Source of the DNA: Nematopogon swammerdamellus
Taxonomy: Eukaryota > Arthropoda > Insecta > Lepidoptera > Adelidae
DNA length: 64,000 bases
Reading direction: 5' to 3'
NCBI GenBank assembly: GCA_946902875.1
Contig: OX336355.1
Coordinates: forward strand, 10,561,347 to 10,625,346
Of the stretch, positions 11,301 to 21,616 are shown in pieces (position 1 is the stretch's first letter; each line of letters opens with the position of its first letter). Both the position numbers and the translations under genes were made by a program. The notes below the pieces were generated by a model. The model had not been told where the DNA came from, did no database searches, and saw only the letters and a list, made by a program, of their open reading frames with translations.

Positions 11301-14300
11301 GACTGAAGCGCAATGCAGGTCGGTCGCATACAGGCAGCGCGGCGCGCCGCCCTCCGCGCCCGCGCCGCCCGCCGCGCCCGCGCGGCGTCCTTTGATGGCA
11401 GCGCACGATGCCGCCACCGGGCGGCATCGCGGCGCGCCGCCCGCCCGCCGCGCCCGCGTCTCGTTTGATAGCAGCGTGCGATGCCGACACGGGGCGGCGC
11501 GGGGGCGCAACAGCGCGGTGCGGTGCTATAGCGAACATTCGACCCGGCCGGCGCGCCCGCCGCGCCGCCCCGCCTCCTCCGCACCGCCGCGGTCTGGTCA
11601 CTTAGAGCGCGCATAGATTGACTAAATTGAAAACTTTGAAAATTCATATCTCGAAAACTAGTATGGATAGGACCATTTTTCTTTTTTTTAATGTGTTTAT
11701 TAGATGATATACAATAGCTCATTTCGATATTGCTGAACAGACCCTGGACACCCTGTATATCGTTTTACGCAATCCGAAAAAAATTACCAATATGCAAAAA
11801 CTACTTAAGGCCGTGACAAACGCCAACGACCTTGAGCATTCGGGAATTCTACATAATGTACCATGCGACTGCTAATTTCGCTTCGCACGTTCAAGTCACA
11901 TTTAGCGTAGTTTGTCGCTATCAGCCTAAAGAGTTGATGGTTCGGGGTTCGAATCCCACTTTCGTATGTTTTTTTTTTTTTTGCTTTTTTATTATTTTAA
12001 TTACTAAAATGATTGTGGCTTATGTAACTGATGCGTGATTCTAATTTTTTATTTTTTATTATTTTACCTAAATAACATTTTATTGTAATTTCTTCCAAAT
12101 TATTTTAGTTCATGTACTTACCACTTTTTATAAACCTCTAAATAGACTATCGATGAAAACTAAAATAAAAATAGGTAGGTAGGTAATAGGTAGATAGGCA
12201 TTTAGGTATGTATGGCAAATATCATAGCAACATAGGTACCGTCCGGCGCGCGCGGCGCGCGCGGCGGCAGCATGGCACGGTGCGGTGGGGTGCGGTGCGG
12301 TGCGGTAACTCAGAAGCAAGCAATAACAAGCCGCTCCTCCGCGCCGCGCCGCGCCGCCGCGTCGTCTCCGCTCCGCGCCACCACAGTGCCGCCGCCGCCG
12401 CCGCCCCCGCTCCGCAGCGCGCCACTGTTGCTAGGCTACTTTTATTTAGGCACGGTTCTATAGTCCTTGCATCTCAAGCGCAGACAGCGTTATACCACAG
12501 TACCTATTAGTTATTCTGTGGTTATACCAACGAAAGCCATGCGTATAACGCCCCGTCAAGTTACGTACCGGAGCGTATACTGATAGATACCACAGAAGAG
12601 AGATATTACTGATACGGTCGTACTGTATACTGGTACGGAAAATGACACGGTGGCAACATCACCTACAATACAACATCCGAGATGTCAGCTCGTAACAACT
12701 GGTGAAGTAGGTGCTATGTCAGTGCTTTTCTTCGGTTGTACCGGCTTCACTGAACTGGACGGAAAAAAAGAAGGGAGTCATATCCCGAAATAGTTTGTAT
12801 TTTCCGTCCAGTTTAGTGTAGCCGGCACGACCAAAGGGAAGCACTGACATGGCACCTAAGTTCACCCGGTGTTATGGGCTGACATCACGGATGTTATAGG
12901 TGATATAGCAAACTGTGTCAGTTTACATAAAAAAATCCCTCAGTCGCCTTTTACGACATGCACGGGGAGAGATGCAGTGGGGCTATTATTTTAAATTACC
13001 ATCCCACACGGTACAAATATACCTAACCTACCTATCTTTTTTCCATTCGATCCAAACACAGAAGACAGAAATGACGACCGACACGCGGGCGCAGCAGGGC
13101 AGGAGCGAGCAAGCGAGCCCGGAACTAAAATTGTATCTAGTATTGAAGTGCCTGCTAAATTGACGAAGGCAAAAATTTTACCCTTCCGACTGAAGAATTA
13201 CGTCAATAATTTCATGTAGGCGTTTTTTGTTTTTTATTTATATCTCCTTTCGTGGATAAAATAATAAAACAAATTGAATAGAGTTTTCTCAGAGCTTTGT
13301 GACCTTTGAATCGGTGGTATTGTAAAATTGTAATAATACACACATACTCAGATTTTCAAAAATTCATGCTTTTTTTATATATTTTTAATTTTATGTTTAT
13401 TACTTACTTTTACTCATTATTAAAAAAACCAGCAATGCACTTTGTTGGTAAGGAACCAAAATATAGGTTGGTATTTTTTTAATTTTCTGAATGTGTGTCA
13501 ATTGGTCAGTTTTGGACCTTCTTTGTCGCACTTTTTGCATGTTTTGCGTATTTGGCGTTTGTCACCGCCTTAAGCCGATTTCCATAGACTTTTTACTAAT
13601 ATGATCTATGATGTTTTTGTATTATTGACATTTGTGTAACATCACGTCATATTTGATAGAGGTTGAGTAGTATTTGGAAGTAATAGAAATTTGAGAATTG
13701 GTTTGCTTTAATCTGATTATTTGAAAAATACCCAACCAATTTACATAGGGTTTCCACCAATATGATCTGTGATGTTGTTACATCACACCATCACTTATAG
13801 TAACCGAGTAGTAAGGTCAAAAGTAATAGAAATTTGAGAATCGGTTTGCTTTAACCTGATTATTTGAAAAATACCCAACCAATTTACATAGGGTTTCCAC
13901 CAATGTGATCTGTCATGTTTGGCCATCACGTCATCGCTTATAGGGACCGTTTCGTTTAGTAAGTCTAAAGTAATTGAATGTGAGAATGTGTTTACTTTCA
14001 TGTGATTTATAGGTTTCCACCAATATTATCTGTGAAGTTTGAGAATTACTTTCTTCGAGAGAGAAGGAAGGTGTGGATCTAAGCTAGCGATGGCTTCACC
14101 GAACATATCCGGGCCCATCGGCAGTAGAGGAGGGTATTAATCGAGGCCGGGACCAACGAGTGGCCACTCTAAATTTCCCCCGCATGCTTCACGTTTCGGC
14201 TCGCTTCAAGCCCTCGTAAGCTAGTCTGCGTTGACTAGGACGCGGGGAAACACCAGTCACACTCTCGACCTCCCTCTCTCTACCTATCCATATTCTGTAG

Positions 14301-17300
14301 GATGCTTCCAGTGACGTTTTCGAAGCTCTCTCCATGTATGAGCTTAGTGTCGATCTTGGCAGCCCTAGATTCTTGGAGAGACTGTGGACGAATTCGCTGG
14401 TAGTCCTCTTGCTCCGACTTCCACAGCGAAGAGATCAGTCTTGAATCTGTTTCTCACAATCCGGTCTACTAGGTTGCAGTACTTGTTAGGTTTGATGTTG
14501 TGGTCCTTCGGTATGTTGTTTCCCATGGAACTGTAAGTTCAACAAGTACTACATATGCTTTGTCGCTTTTGAATACGCTTTTAATATATCGTTTAACTGA
14601 ACGTAGCTTCGTTCAGACTTTACGTTCGGACTCGCCCTTGGTGGAAATATATTTTTCAAGAATGGTCCTCCTCGCCCTTAGTGACTTACTGTTTTCGAGA
14701 GAGTATATCGTTAACTATAATGCAGCTCGGCCTTCGGCCTCGCCCTTAGTGACTGGCTTTCTTCGAGAAAGTATATTGTCTACCTGAACGCAGCTCGGCC
14801 TTCGGCTTCGGAAACTAAGGCGACAGCGGATAAAAACTATACAGAAGCGATAGTTTATTATTAATATTTGCGTTTAAGTCCAATTAATTTTTTTTTAAAC
14901 CGGCTTTACTGTGAGCGGAGCCGCAGGCACAGTCGTCAGTGTATAAATTTCCAGCTTGTTAAATTAAACATGTCTGAATGATTAAGGCACTTATAAATGT
15001 CTCCTTTTATGAAGGGATTAGTAGTAAGTAATATATTAACTATTTACAATAGAAATCTATAATAATCTAAATCTCTAGGTAAGTATGTGTAACACTCCAT
15101 TTATTTTTTATTTTATTAGGTAGCTTAATTTTACCTGTGTAGTAAGCAACTTCAAATTAAAAACTATTCAACCAATAAAAAAGGTTCCACATTTTACTTA
15201 GCAAAGAATTTTTTTTATTGTGTGTTTAAGTGGTATTGAATTTAGACAAAATTAAACAATTTTGAATTTATGTTTCAGTCTGCATTACATGTAGGATGTG
15301 GGAGAGGATGTGAATATGTTAATATTTAATTAAATGTACTTACTACAATGCTTGTCAATATTAGCATATACGCTAGATTAACATTTAACATTATTACTAA
15401 CTAAACAACATATCCTATTATCTAAAGATAAATTAACAACTAGTCACTGTGTGTGCTTTGTGTTATGAACTTATGATAATATACCTATATATCCAAGGGA
15501 GTTGAGAGGAGTTGTTGCTATATCTAATTTCTATTTAAACATGTGTCGCCATTTGCAGGGAGTAGGAGGGGAGGCATGACTGTGTAGCCTACCAATCGGC
15601 CACCATTTAACTCGCTCACACATGGCGCTGCTGGGTCACAACTCACGACCACTCCGGCGGAACTGCTACAACACCACGCCCATTTCGATGGTGTATGCCC
15701 CAGTTGGTGGCGACATGGGCTCAGTTTCCATAAACCAACTCCTCTCACCTCTCTTCTCTATTATGGCCATTTTATGACCATTGTTTTTTTTTTTTTACTA
15801 TCGTTTCATCGTTTAATCCACTTTGACAAATGCTAGTGCAGGTTGTTGTTTATTGTTTATTGTTGTTGTTTATTGTTTATTTAGCATCTATTGGCAGTAC
15901 ACTGCGCTCAGATTTGTATTTACATTGTAAAGCTAAGCGCAAACTGGCGCGATCAAGGCGATCACGGCGGTGGCGATCAGATAGGTTATATACAATTGTG
16001 TGTGCAAGCGCACACTGGCGCGGTCGATCGCTGCACGCGTGCGGTCAGTGCGCGGTCCGATCGCGGCGGTGGCGGCGGTGGCGATCAGATCGCGCCTGCA
16101 GCATCTGATCGCGTGATAATCATAGGAACTGACGAAAGGATGGAGGAAATAATTATAAACGAGGTCTACAATCACTCAATTCTATACAATACTGCTCACG
16201 CGGAATTAAAAAAAGTGCAATTTAAAAAAGTAAAACAAAATTTAAAAATAAGCAGTAAAATTTAATAGTAAAAAAAAGTCTAATTTCTTCAATTTTGTAG
16301 TTAAAAGTACGAAAATTACGAAATTACGCAACCACCGCGGCACCACAGCCGTCGAATCTGAACGCTCTGATCTGCGCGACTTTTGAACGCCACCGCCACC
16401 ACTACTTTGGCCGCCACCGTTATGACCGCCACCACCGCACCAGTTTGCGCTTAGCTTAAGTTGTAACATTCTGCCAGTTTGCACAGCGAAGAAGAACTGA
16501 CAAGAAACTTGTCAGTTCTTCTGAAACGTTTTCACGGATCTTAGTATTTTATGATTTAGGTACTGTTAATTTTTAATGTTTTTCCTTTTCGGTTTTAACT
16601 ATTTTTATTTTTATTTCACAACTGATATTATAATTTTTTTATATATTTGACAGTAATGTAATTATTGTTGTTTACATATCTTTATTGTAAGTTTACTGTT
16701 CGCTTCAAACCATTAGAGTTTTTATTGAAACTTTTTTATCCATTTCTGTAATGGAGGAAGGCTATTTTTTGCTCAATGCACAATACCACATTATAACATT
16801 ATTTTTAAATACACTATGACTTGTCCGAGTGTGCACAGACACCTAATGGATCTATTATATATAATTTATAAATAAATAAATAAATATTTAATGTGGAATT
16901 ATAGTTCACATGTTTAGGGTATGATTATGATTTGAAGGTGAGATTTAGGGCCCCTGAGCGCTGTTATCACTGTGACCTAGATAGATCTATTGTGATCTCA
17001 AAAGTATAGAGCTCACCCTCAAGTCCGATTCCCGCTATGAATGAACCGAGTTATATCCTTGGTGTAGAGTGCCTGTATTTGGCATCGGTTTAAAAATTTA
17101 ATCCCCAAGAATACGGCTTCTACTGTGAATGAGCGGTTCACATTCCCTAAAGGATGTGTTTTATGCTCTTTTATACTTAGGGTAGCTTTGAGACAAAAAA
17201 AAGCCGCCAAGTGCGAGTTGAACTCGCGCACCGAGGGTTCCGTACCATCACACTATATTTATTTGTATTATGTATGTACAAGAATAATTGTGTTTTGGAA

Positions 17301-20300
17301 AATCACGAAACGCCTAAATAAAAAACCGACTTCCTAAAAAAAGTAAAACTAAAAAACTATTTAAAATAAAAATATAAAAACCGCCTTCAAAAATATATGA
17401 AATAAAAACCTAAAAAAAAAAACGAACCCTAGAGTTGAAGGCGGTGCTAAAAAGGCTACACAAATCACAAAGGATATTATCATCCGCTCATGTTTTCTTT
17501 CATGCATCATTTTTGCTTGCTTTAGCACCGCCTTCAACTCTAGGGTTCGTTTTTTTTTTTAGGTTTTTATTTCATATATTTTTGAAGGCGGTTTTTATAT
17601 TTTTATTTTAAATAGTTTTTTAGTTTTACTTTTTTTAGGAAGTCGGTTTTATGTTTTTTAAAACTTTTTTTTTATTTCACAGTTTTTTTTAGTAATTTTT
17701 TGCTATTAATGTACTCGGCGGAATCGCTCGGCCTTCGGCCTCGCGATTCCGCCTCGCTTTCCAATCCGATCTTGACCCAATTAAAATAGGACCACGTCAG
17801 CTTCGATAGCTCAGTGGTGCAGACAGTCAACTGTCGCTATTGAATTTTAAGCAACGCTGGGTGCGGTCAGTACTTAGATGGGTGACCGCTGACCGTTGGA
17901 GGCTGACCAAGGTTCGGATTCCTCGTAAAACTGTAAGTCCCTTCCCTCGTAATTTTACTTGGTGGTAGGGTTTAACCTTCCCGGGTTGGTACCACCGCAC
18001 TGAATTAAACGTCGGTCGAAACGGCTATGTAAATAGTTTGTGTTTTCCGACCAGTTCAGTGTAGTCAGCACGATCAAAGGGGGAAGCACTGACATGGCAC
18101 TGGTGTTATGGGCTGACATCACAGACGTTGTAGGTGATGTTGCAGAACTTAGTAGAATGGACAGACATAAACGTGTTACGGAAGCCTACTTTTATTATAA
18201 AATAACCGTCGGAGGACCTTGGTTGAAAATTGTAAAATTTAGTAGAACGGATAGACATGCATATGTTACGGAACCCTACATTCATTTTGCAGAACTTAGT
18301 AGAATGGACAGACATAAACGTGTTACGGAACCCTACTTAACAGTTGCACTCCGGGAGTGCCGGCAGATCCCGTGCCACCACTGGTGTTATGGGCTGACAT
18401 CACAGACGTTGTAGGTGATGTTGCAGAACTTAGTAGAATGGACAGACATAAACGTGTTACGGAAGCCTACTTTTATTATAAAATAACCGTCGGAGGACCT
18501 TGGTTGAAAATTGTAAAATTTAGTAGAACGGATAGACATGCATATGTTACGGAACCCTACATTCATTTTGCAGAACTTAGTAGAATGGACAGACATAAAC
18601 GTGTTACGGAACCCTACTTAACAGTTGCACTCCGGGAGTGCCGGCAGATCCCGTGCCACTCTAACTTAACCCTTAACGCAATGACTTAAGGTTTCATTTT
18701 AAAAATGACGCTGACGCGATGTCGCGAGTTATACATTTTTACCCACCTAAAAAAGTGCCAAGAGCCGCTAAAGAAGTTTTCACTTTAAAAACCTCAGGGT
18801 TATCCCCTTTCAAATAAAAAAAAAAAGAATTTTCAAAATCGGCCCACAATTGACGGAGTAATCGCGTAACAAACATCCAAAAAAAGAAAACATACCGTCG
18901 AATTGAGAATCTTTTAGGTCTAAAGTAAATTTCTCGTGAAGACAAATGCAACGAGCCCAAACACGATGGGTTTATCATGTGTAGTTTAGGAGTTCCTATG
19001 GCCACCTTCTGTCTCCATCATCAAACCAGCTCGATGGTACTCGGTACAGTAGGTACTGGCCAGGTACCATAATAAATTAAACGCCGGTCGGAAAAGATAA
19101 AAAAATTTCAAATTTAGAATATTCATGAAACAAGAGTCCGAATATGTATCACTAGTATATCGATTCATGTATTTCAACAGGACAGAGAAAATTTCAAAAT
19201 ATTAGGTATTTAATACTTTTTAGTTTTTTTTTTTTTGTTTTTTGGAAATCGGTTTAATATTTTTTAAAACAGTTTTTATTTCATTCTTTTTAGTAATATT
19301 ACATAATAAAAAAGAATAATCGAAATCGAATAATCGAAATCGATTGAAGTGGTACAGAATTATTCGCCATATGTGTCAGACTGCAAATTGCTGAATAAGT
19401 CCACATCACAAATGTTTTGCTGAAGGTAACCACACACCATACTAATTTATCAAACTGAAAATTGCCGAAAACGACCACATCACAAGTTTTGCTGAAGGTA
19501 ACCACACACCATAGTATTATGCTGATTTTTCGAAAACCACTGAACCAATTTCGATAAAATTGAAATGGGACCACCTCGGAAGTATGACCTAACTAACAAA
19601 AAAAGAATTTTCTAAATCGGCCCTCAATTGACGGAGAAATCGTGTTACAAACATACAAAAAAATAAAAAAAATAAAAAAAAAAATAAAAAAAAAAAAAAA
19701 CATACAGACGAATTGAGAACCTCCTCCTTTTTTGGAAGTCGGTTAAAAACTACACCAGTGGTTTGACTGTCAGACATTCGTGCAGTTTAAATATACAAAA
19801 ATATATTTATTATATGACATAACTACAAAACAATTTACTGATTTTTCTTTTACTTGTGCTGTGAGACCTTGCTTCTTGCCAAATTTCATTGCTCTAGGTC
19901 AACGGGAAGAACCCGTTTGATTGATAGGTTTTGATTTGATTTGAGTGAGTTTGCGAATATCAAATCTGACATTATAATGGCCGTATTTTTTTATTGCGTT
20001 AATTTAGAAGCTTATATTTTCTACACCTCGAAGAGATTGCAGACTTTAGTATTTCGTATTAATTTCAGTTTGATATCTTGATCCAATTCTGAGAAAAAAA
20101 GGGTCTTGACATACAAAACAAACTAATTTTTTTTTATGTCAAATAAATACAAATTTATTATTTTCGGATTTTTTCCTTTACTTATACTGTAATACCTTGT
20201 TCTTACCAAATTTTATCATTCTAGGTTAACGGGAAATACCCTATAGGTTTTGATTTGATTTGAGTGAGCTTATGAGTATCAAATCTGACATTAGTGGCCG

Positions 20301-21616
20301 TATCTTTTGATTGCGTTGATTTAGAAGCTTATATTTTCTACACCTGTAAGCAATCATAGACCTTAGTATTTTGTATTAATTTTAACTTGATACCTTGACC
20401 CGTTCCTGAGAAAAATGGTCTTGACATACAAAACATGTAAACTTTTTTTTTTATGTGATATAACTATCAATTTTGAATTTTCGGATTTTTTCCTTTATTT
20501 GTGTTGTGAAACCTTGCTTCTTACTTAATTTTATGATTCTAAGTTAACGGAAAGTACCCTATAGGTTTTGATTTGTTTTGAGTGAGTTTGCGAGATCAAA
20601 ATATAACATAAATACCCGTATCTTTTGATTGTGTTAATTTAGAAGCTTGAGTTTCCTACACCTCTAAGCAATGGTAGACATAAGTATTTTGTATTAATTT
20701 GAACTTGATACCTTGACCCGGTCCTGATAAAAAGGGTCTTGACATACAAAACAAGTAAAATTTTTTTTTATGTGATATAATTACATATTAACAATTTTCG
20801 CATTTTACCCTTTAAGTGTGCTGTGAAATCTTGCTTCTTACCAAATTTTATCATTCTAGGTCAAGGGAAGTACCATATAGGTTTTGATTTGATTTCCCAG
20901 TAGCAAAATATGTGACATAAATAGCCGTATCTTGTGATTGCGTTGACTTAGAAGTTTGAATTTTTTACAACTCCAAGGGAACGCAGACCTTAGTACTTGG
21001 TATTAATTTCAACTTCATACCTCTCCGCGATCCTGAGAAAAAGGGTCTTGACAGACAGACAGACGGACAACGAAGTGATCCTATAAGGGCTCCGCTTTTT
21101 CCTCTTTTGAGGTACGGAACCCTAAAAATGTTATGGATTCTTTATTTTAATGAAAAATAAGTTAACAATGTAACAGTGATTTTGTCATATTCCATAAAAT
21201 ATTATACCTAGATTGTTTAAGAACCTCCTTTTTGAGGCATAAAAAATATACCCCATGTTTTCATTCTTGGGCCTTATTTTTTTGTTGACGGATTTGTTGT
21301 TGGCTTTGAAAAGATAAAAGTAGAGTTATCATTGCCAGCCGCTTGCATTAATCACTATGTTTAATATAATTTATGTGTGTGTTTATATATTGTTTTACCT
21401 TGTCTTCAGGAGACACACATTATGCACAAGTTCGACAGTGACTTCTACGGCTCAATGCTCAAGATCTGCATCTACGGCTTTCTCCGCGAGGAGATGAACT
21501 TTGACTCGCTGGACGGACTCATCAAGCAGATTCAGCTGGACATTAAACATGCAGATGAGTGCCTGGACGCGCCAGAGGCGCAGGATATAAAAAACTGTCC
21601 AGAGTTTAGTACTTAA
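3798..21616 (+). CDS. RFK: Riboflavin kinase (three coding exons)
   Basis: This enzyme phosphorylates riboflavin with ATP to FMN. The coding exons are 3798-3885, 9536-9687 and 21410-21616. The donors are GTAAGA and GTGAGT, the acceptors TTACAG and TTCAG, and the phases match exactly, giving 148 residues; animal riboflavin kinases are about 150-160. Residues 19-31 (GRGSKDLGCPTAN) are the flavokinase nucleotide/Mg signature, split by intron 1. TGVYCGWA (46-53) and SIETHIMH (79-86, with the family's catalytic Glu at 81) follow. The start at 3798 fits family length and has a good context (ACAATG), but the frame is open upstream to 3723. Intron 1 (5.6 kb) holds a sense-oriented intact LINE. Intron 2 (11.7 kb) is a repeat field. 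No frameshift is seen. Confidence 0.93.
4042..4483. mobile_element. MITE with 20-bp TIRs in RFK intron 1
   Basis: The left end is GGGGTTTCCAATACGTACAC. The right end (4463-4482) is GGTGTACGTTTTGGAAACCC, nearly its complement. The interior at 4283-4370 matches 44521-44630 (GACATGC.CCGCCTCAA, AACCCTGGTTATTTTTTTT). Confidence 0.6.
5185..8301 (+). CDS. LINE ORF2-type polyprotein: endonuclease plus reverse transcriptase
   Basis: This intact 1038-codon ORF is from a jockey-superfamily non-LTR retrotransposon. Residues of about 80-300 form an apurinic-type endonuclease: NIRG, the LTETQ glutamate, GDFNAKHQDW and the terminal SDHCL. The reverse transcriptase follows: NYRPIAITSLLSKVMERIV, motif A ALDISKAFDRVWH, motif B AGVPQGSVLSPTLF and motif C CYADDSTVH. 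A jockey-like C-terminus (QVRPVMEYCSHLW, IQRRAIRLIGD) ends it. The true start may be internal (MSRTKNRK, residue about 56). No ORF1 was recognised upstream, so the copy is probably 5'-truncated or ORF1 is lost. It lies in RFK intron 1 in sense orientation. Confidence 0.93.
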   Translation: MGLVTMGDHMFSWEGGPGGPLALCDCQLVESIRVAQGITAPWTHSDTLHEPNPSKSMSRTKNRKVCKPSAARSPSKFKVDLANIRGLHTNFSSVACHLQTARPHLLFLTETQIGRPADTSYLDVPGYNLQERFMAKGGVCLYVGSGVSYTRLTRFEDPAFPVLWIRVNLPHVVRVYAGAYRSPNLSASRTEAFCEHLSSTADKLLCEFPTAELVMLGDFNAKHQDWLGSPITDHAGRETYNLAIAHGLTQLVSGTTRIPDNPTHRPSLLDLVLTSEPNGYKVRVEAPLGNSDHCLVRSTVPTVHLAEARECSTRTVWHYRSAQWDDFRSFLGAYPWHDVCFSSPDPSLCAQSVVDVIAQGMNFFIPTSAVPIGGRHKPWFDRQCRLAIDAKNQAYRKWLQNRSVENRRELNVAARSCKRTQNLAKFRHDRGIGAKLARSPSGSRAFWSLAKSIGRNFCRPATPPLERPDGSLAILAKEKANIFARLFASNSNMDDLGANPPSLPHCGRMMDNIRFHPRVVYKTLRELDISKSSGPDGVPAVVLKNCALELAPVLTRLFKRSYSSGSMPSCWKRASVQPVPKKGDPANPSNYRPIAITSLLSKVMERIVNSALLTYLEDYKLLDDKQYGFRKQRSTGDLLAYVTHLWAERLDGFGESLAVALDISKAFDRVWHRGLLSKLPAYGVPTKLCTWISSFLSNRSIFVTLDGACSADYSINAGVPQGSVLSPTLFLLFINDMLSLGEIHCYADDSTVHEGFIKDWKGREASAANARRETVARVDLVLDKVSSWGKENLVNFNVAKTQACAFSTKADPFPLQATFQGSQVPNDGSLGVLGIEVSKDVGFRSFIESKAKLASRKLGILYRCRRFFTPVQLLTLYKAQVRPVMEYCSHLWEGSPEYLLSALDSIQRRAIRLIGDSVLTKDLQPLKHRRIVGSLSLFYRYYYGRCSDEIASLIPPPPVRLRQTRHTLAEHPFVVDRRVLRTARFSKSFLCRTAKVWNGLPGNIFPHSYNPRIFKSRVNSLSPATLVHLQAGLAPPRG
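5185..8392 (+). mobile_element. Non-LTR retrotransposon copy with 35-nt A tail
   Basis: A short 3' UTR (8302-8357) ends in AATAAA (8355-8360), running into an uninterrupted A tract 8358-8392. The 5' boundary is uncertain (somewhere in 4600-5185) and no target-site duplication was found. Intact coding and a pure tail suggest a recent insertion. Confidence 0.85.
9138..9205 (+). repeat. tRNA-like SINE head (degenerate)
   Basis: TTAGGTGGCCTAGTTGTTAA resembles an A box and GGGGTTCGTCA a B box about 40 nt later. No closed tRNA cloverleaf is formed. It is probably a SINE remnant. Confidence 0.4.
9315..9478 (-). repeat. SINE 3' body/tail fragment
   Basis: On the minus strand it reads the shared body GAAACGGCTATGTAA, CCAGTTCAGTGTAGCC, GGTGATGTAGCC. 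Other copies are at 12636, 12795, 18004, 33449, 38700, 39583 and 57670. Confidence 0.75.
9720..10040 (-). repeat. Head-C repeat (CATGTCGTAAAAGGCGAC family)
   Basis: On the minus strand it carries the family landmarks: CATCTCTTCCCGTGTATGTC, AAAGGCGACTAAGGGATAAG, TTGATAGTTATCTTGTCCG, then a GTTGTGCTG..CAGCACAAC-type inverted segment. Plus-strand copies are at 45221, 54190 and 62650. Confidence 0.75.
10505..11760. mobile_element. 1.25-kb TIR element with GC-rich interior
   Basis: The left end TATATACAGGGTGTCCA (10505-10521) is complementary to the right end TGGACACCCTGTATAT (11745-11760). The interior has two GC-rich blocks (10660-10770, 11280-11600). Long ORFs inside are low-complexity Arg/Ala/Pro readings of the GC blocks and are not accepted as genes. 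It lies in RFK intron 2. Confidence 0.55.
11335..11600. repeat. GC-rich block with a duplicated unit of about 70 bp
   Basis: TTTGATGGCAGCGCACGATG (11391) and TTTGATAGCAGCGTGCGATG (11464) are two diverged copies, each flanked by CGCGCC/GCCGCC runs. The block is far more GC-rich than its AT-rich surroundings. Confidence 0.6.
11898..11965 (+). repeat. tRNA-like B-box sequence
   Basis: GGGGTTCGAATCCCAC is a good B box, but the upstream half does not fold as a tRNA. A long T run follows. It is probably SINE-derived. Confidence 0.35.
12240..12430. repeat. GC-rich low-complexity island in RFK intron 2
   Basis: It is made of GCGCGCGGC-type and GGTGCGGTGCGGTGCGG-type runs followed by CCGCCGCCGCCG. 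No gene is supported; overlapping ORFs are composition artefacts. Confidence 0.5.
12636..12937. repeat. Two SINE tails in inverted arrangement
   Basis: A minus-oriented tail (12636-12772) faces a plus-oriented tail (12795-12937). Both carry TTCAGTGTAGCCGG-like and ATGGGCTGACATCACGGATG-like landmarks. About 20 bp separate them. A head-C fragment follows at 12940-13000. Confidence 0.7.
13575..14040 (+). repeat. Tandem repeat, period about 145 bp, about 3 copies
   Basis: TTTCCACCAATATGATCTGT-like phrases recur near 13577, 13747, 13896 and 14010. They are joined by repeated GGTTTGCTTTAA.CTGATTA and ACCCAACCAATTTACATAGG. Confidence 0.75.
14060..14560 (-). pseudogene. Decayed retroelement coding fragment
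   Basis: Minus-strand translation gives broken pieces in two frames, including LVELTVPWE and AVEVGARGLPANS followed by [14 protein letters not shown]. These resemble a conserved segment downstream of reverse transcriptase in some LINEs. Stops and shifts interrupt it. A related piece lies near 24980-25070 on the plus strand. Family assignment is from memory of the motif. Confidence 0.4.
15845..16500. mobile_element. Non-autonomous element with inverted 18-mers
   Basis: AAGCTAAGCGCAAACTGG (15930-15947) is repeated in inverse at 16440-16457. GGCGGTGGCGATCAGATC-rich sequence is complemented by CCGCCACC-rich sequence near 16390-16435. A 15-bp hairpin lies at 16490-16522. The left end carries a TATTGTTTATT-type repeat also seen at 32040, 47105 and 63240. 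Confidence 0.45.
17321..17650. mobile_element. Near-perfect foldback, arms about 130 bp
   Basis: Left arm 17321-17451 and right arm 17521-17650 are almost fully complementary (AAAACCGACTTCCTAAAAAA at both outer ends; TAGAGTTGAAGGCGGTGCTA inside). The loop is about 69 bp. The high identity of the arms implies recent formation or gene conversion. Confidence 0.85.
17796..18142 (+). mobile_element. Chimeric SINE: tRNA-like and 5S rRNA-like head
   Basis: The head starts GCTCAGTGGTGCAGACAGTC (tRNA A-box-like). It continues at 17843-17900 with AAGCAACGCTGGGTGCGGTC and AGTACTTAGATGGGTGACCG, which match the internal-promoter half of animal 5S rRNA. A GGTTCGGATTCC B-box-like motif follows, then the body (GGTTGGTACCACCGCACTGA) and the common tail. 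The tail is interrupted by the 281-bp duplication. Confidence 0.75.
18098..18657 (+). repeat. 281-bp exact-looking tandem duplication
   Basis: The segment from 18098 recurs at 18379 with no difference noticed over at least 210 bp. Each unit starts in the SINE tail (TGGTGTTATGGGCTGACATC) and contains three related sub-repeats (AACTTAGTAGAATGGACAGA and a diverged form), ending GTGCCGGCAGATCCCGTGCC. Confidence 0.9.
18815..19745 (+). repeat. Two direct copies of a CGGCCC..AATTGACGGAG repeat
   Basis: The copies at about 18820-18910 and 19600-19745 share AAAAAGAATTTTC, ATTGACGGAG, GTTACAAACAT and CGAATTGAGAA. A related A-rich CCGACTTCC phrase lies at the foldback 17321-17650. Confidence 0.6.
19832..21127 (+). 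repeat. Four tandem units of about 320 bp
   Basis: Units begin near 19832, 20156, 20475 and 20790. Each has a CTTGCTTCTTACCAAATTTT-like start, TATAGGTTTTGATTTGATTT, a TAGAAGCTT segment, and GGGTCTTGACATACAAAAC at the end. The last unit ends in GACAGACAGACGGAC and CTTTTGAGGTACGGAACCC. The units are clearly diverged. Confidence 0.8.

Noticed and set aside
11197..11722. Long minus-strand ORFs rich in Arg, Ala and Pro
   Set aside because: They are readings of GC-rich low-complexity repeats; several frames are open at once and no domain is visible.
18106..18596. Two identical 69-codon minus-strand ORFs as a duplicated gene
   Set aside because: They are antisense readings of the 281-bp tandem duplication that includes a SINE tail.
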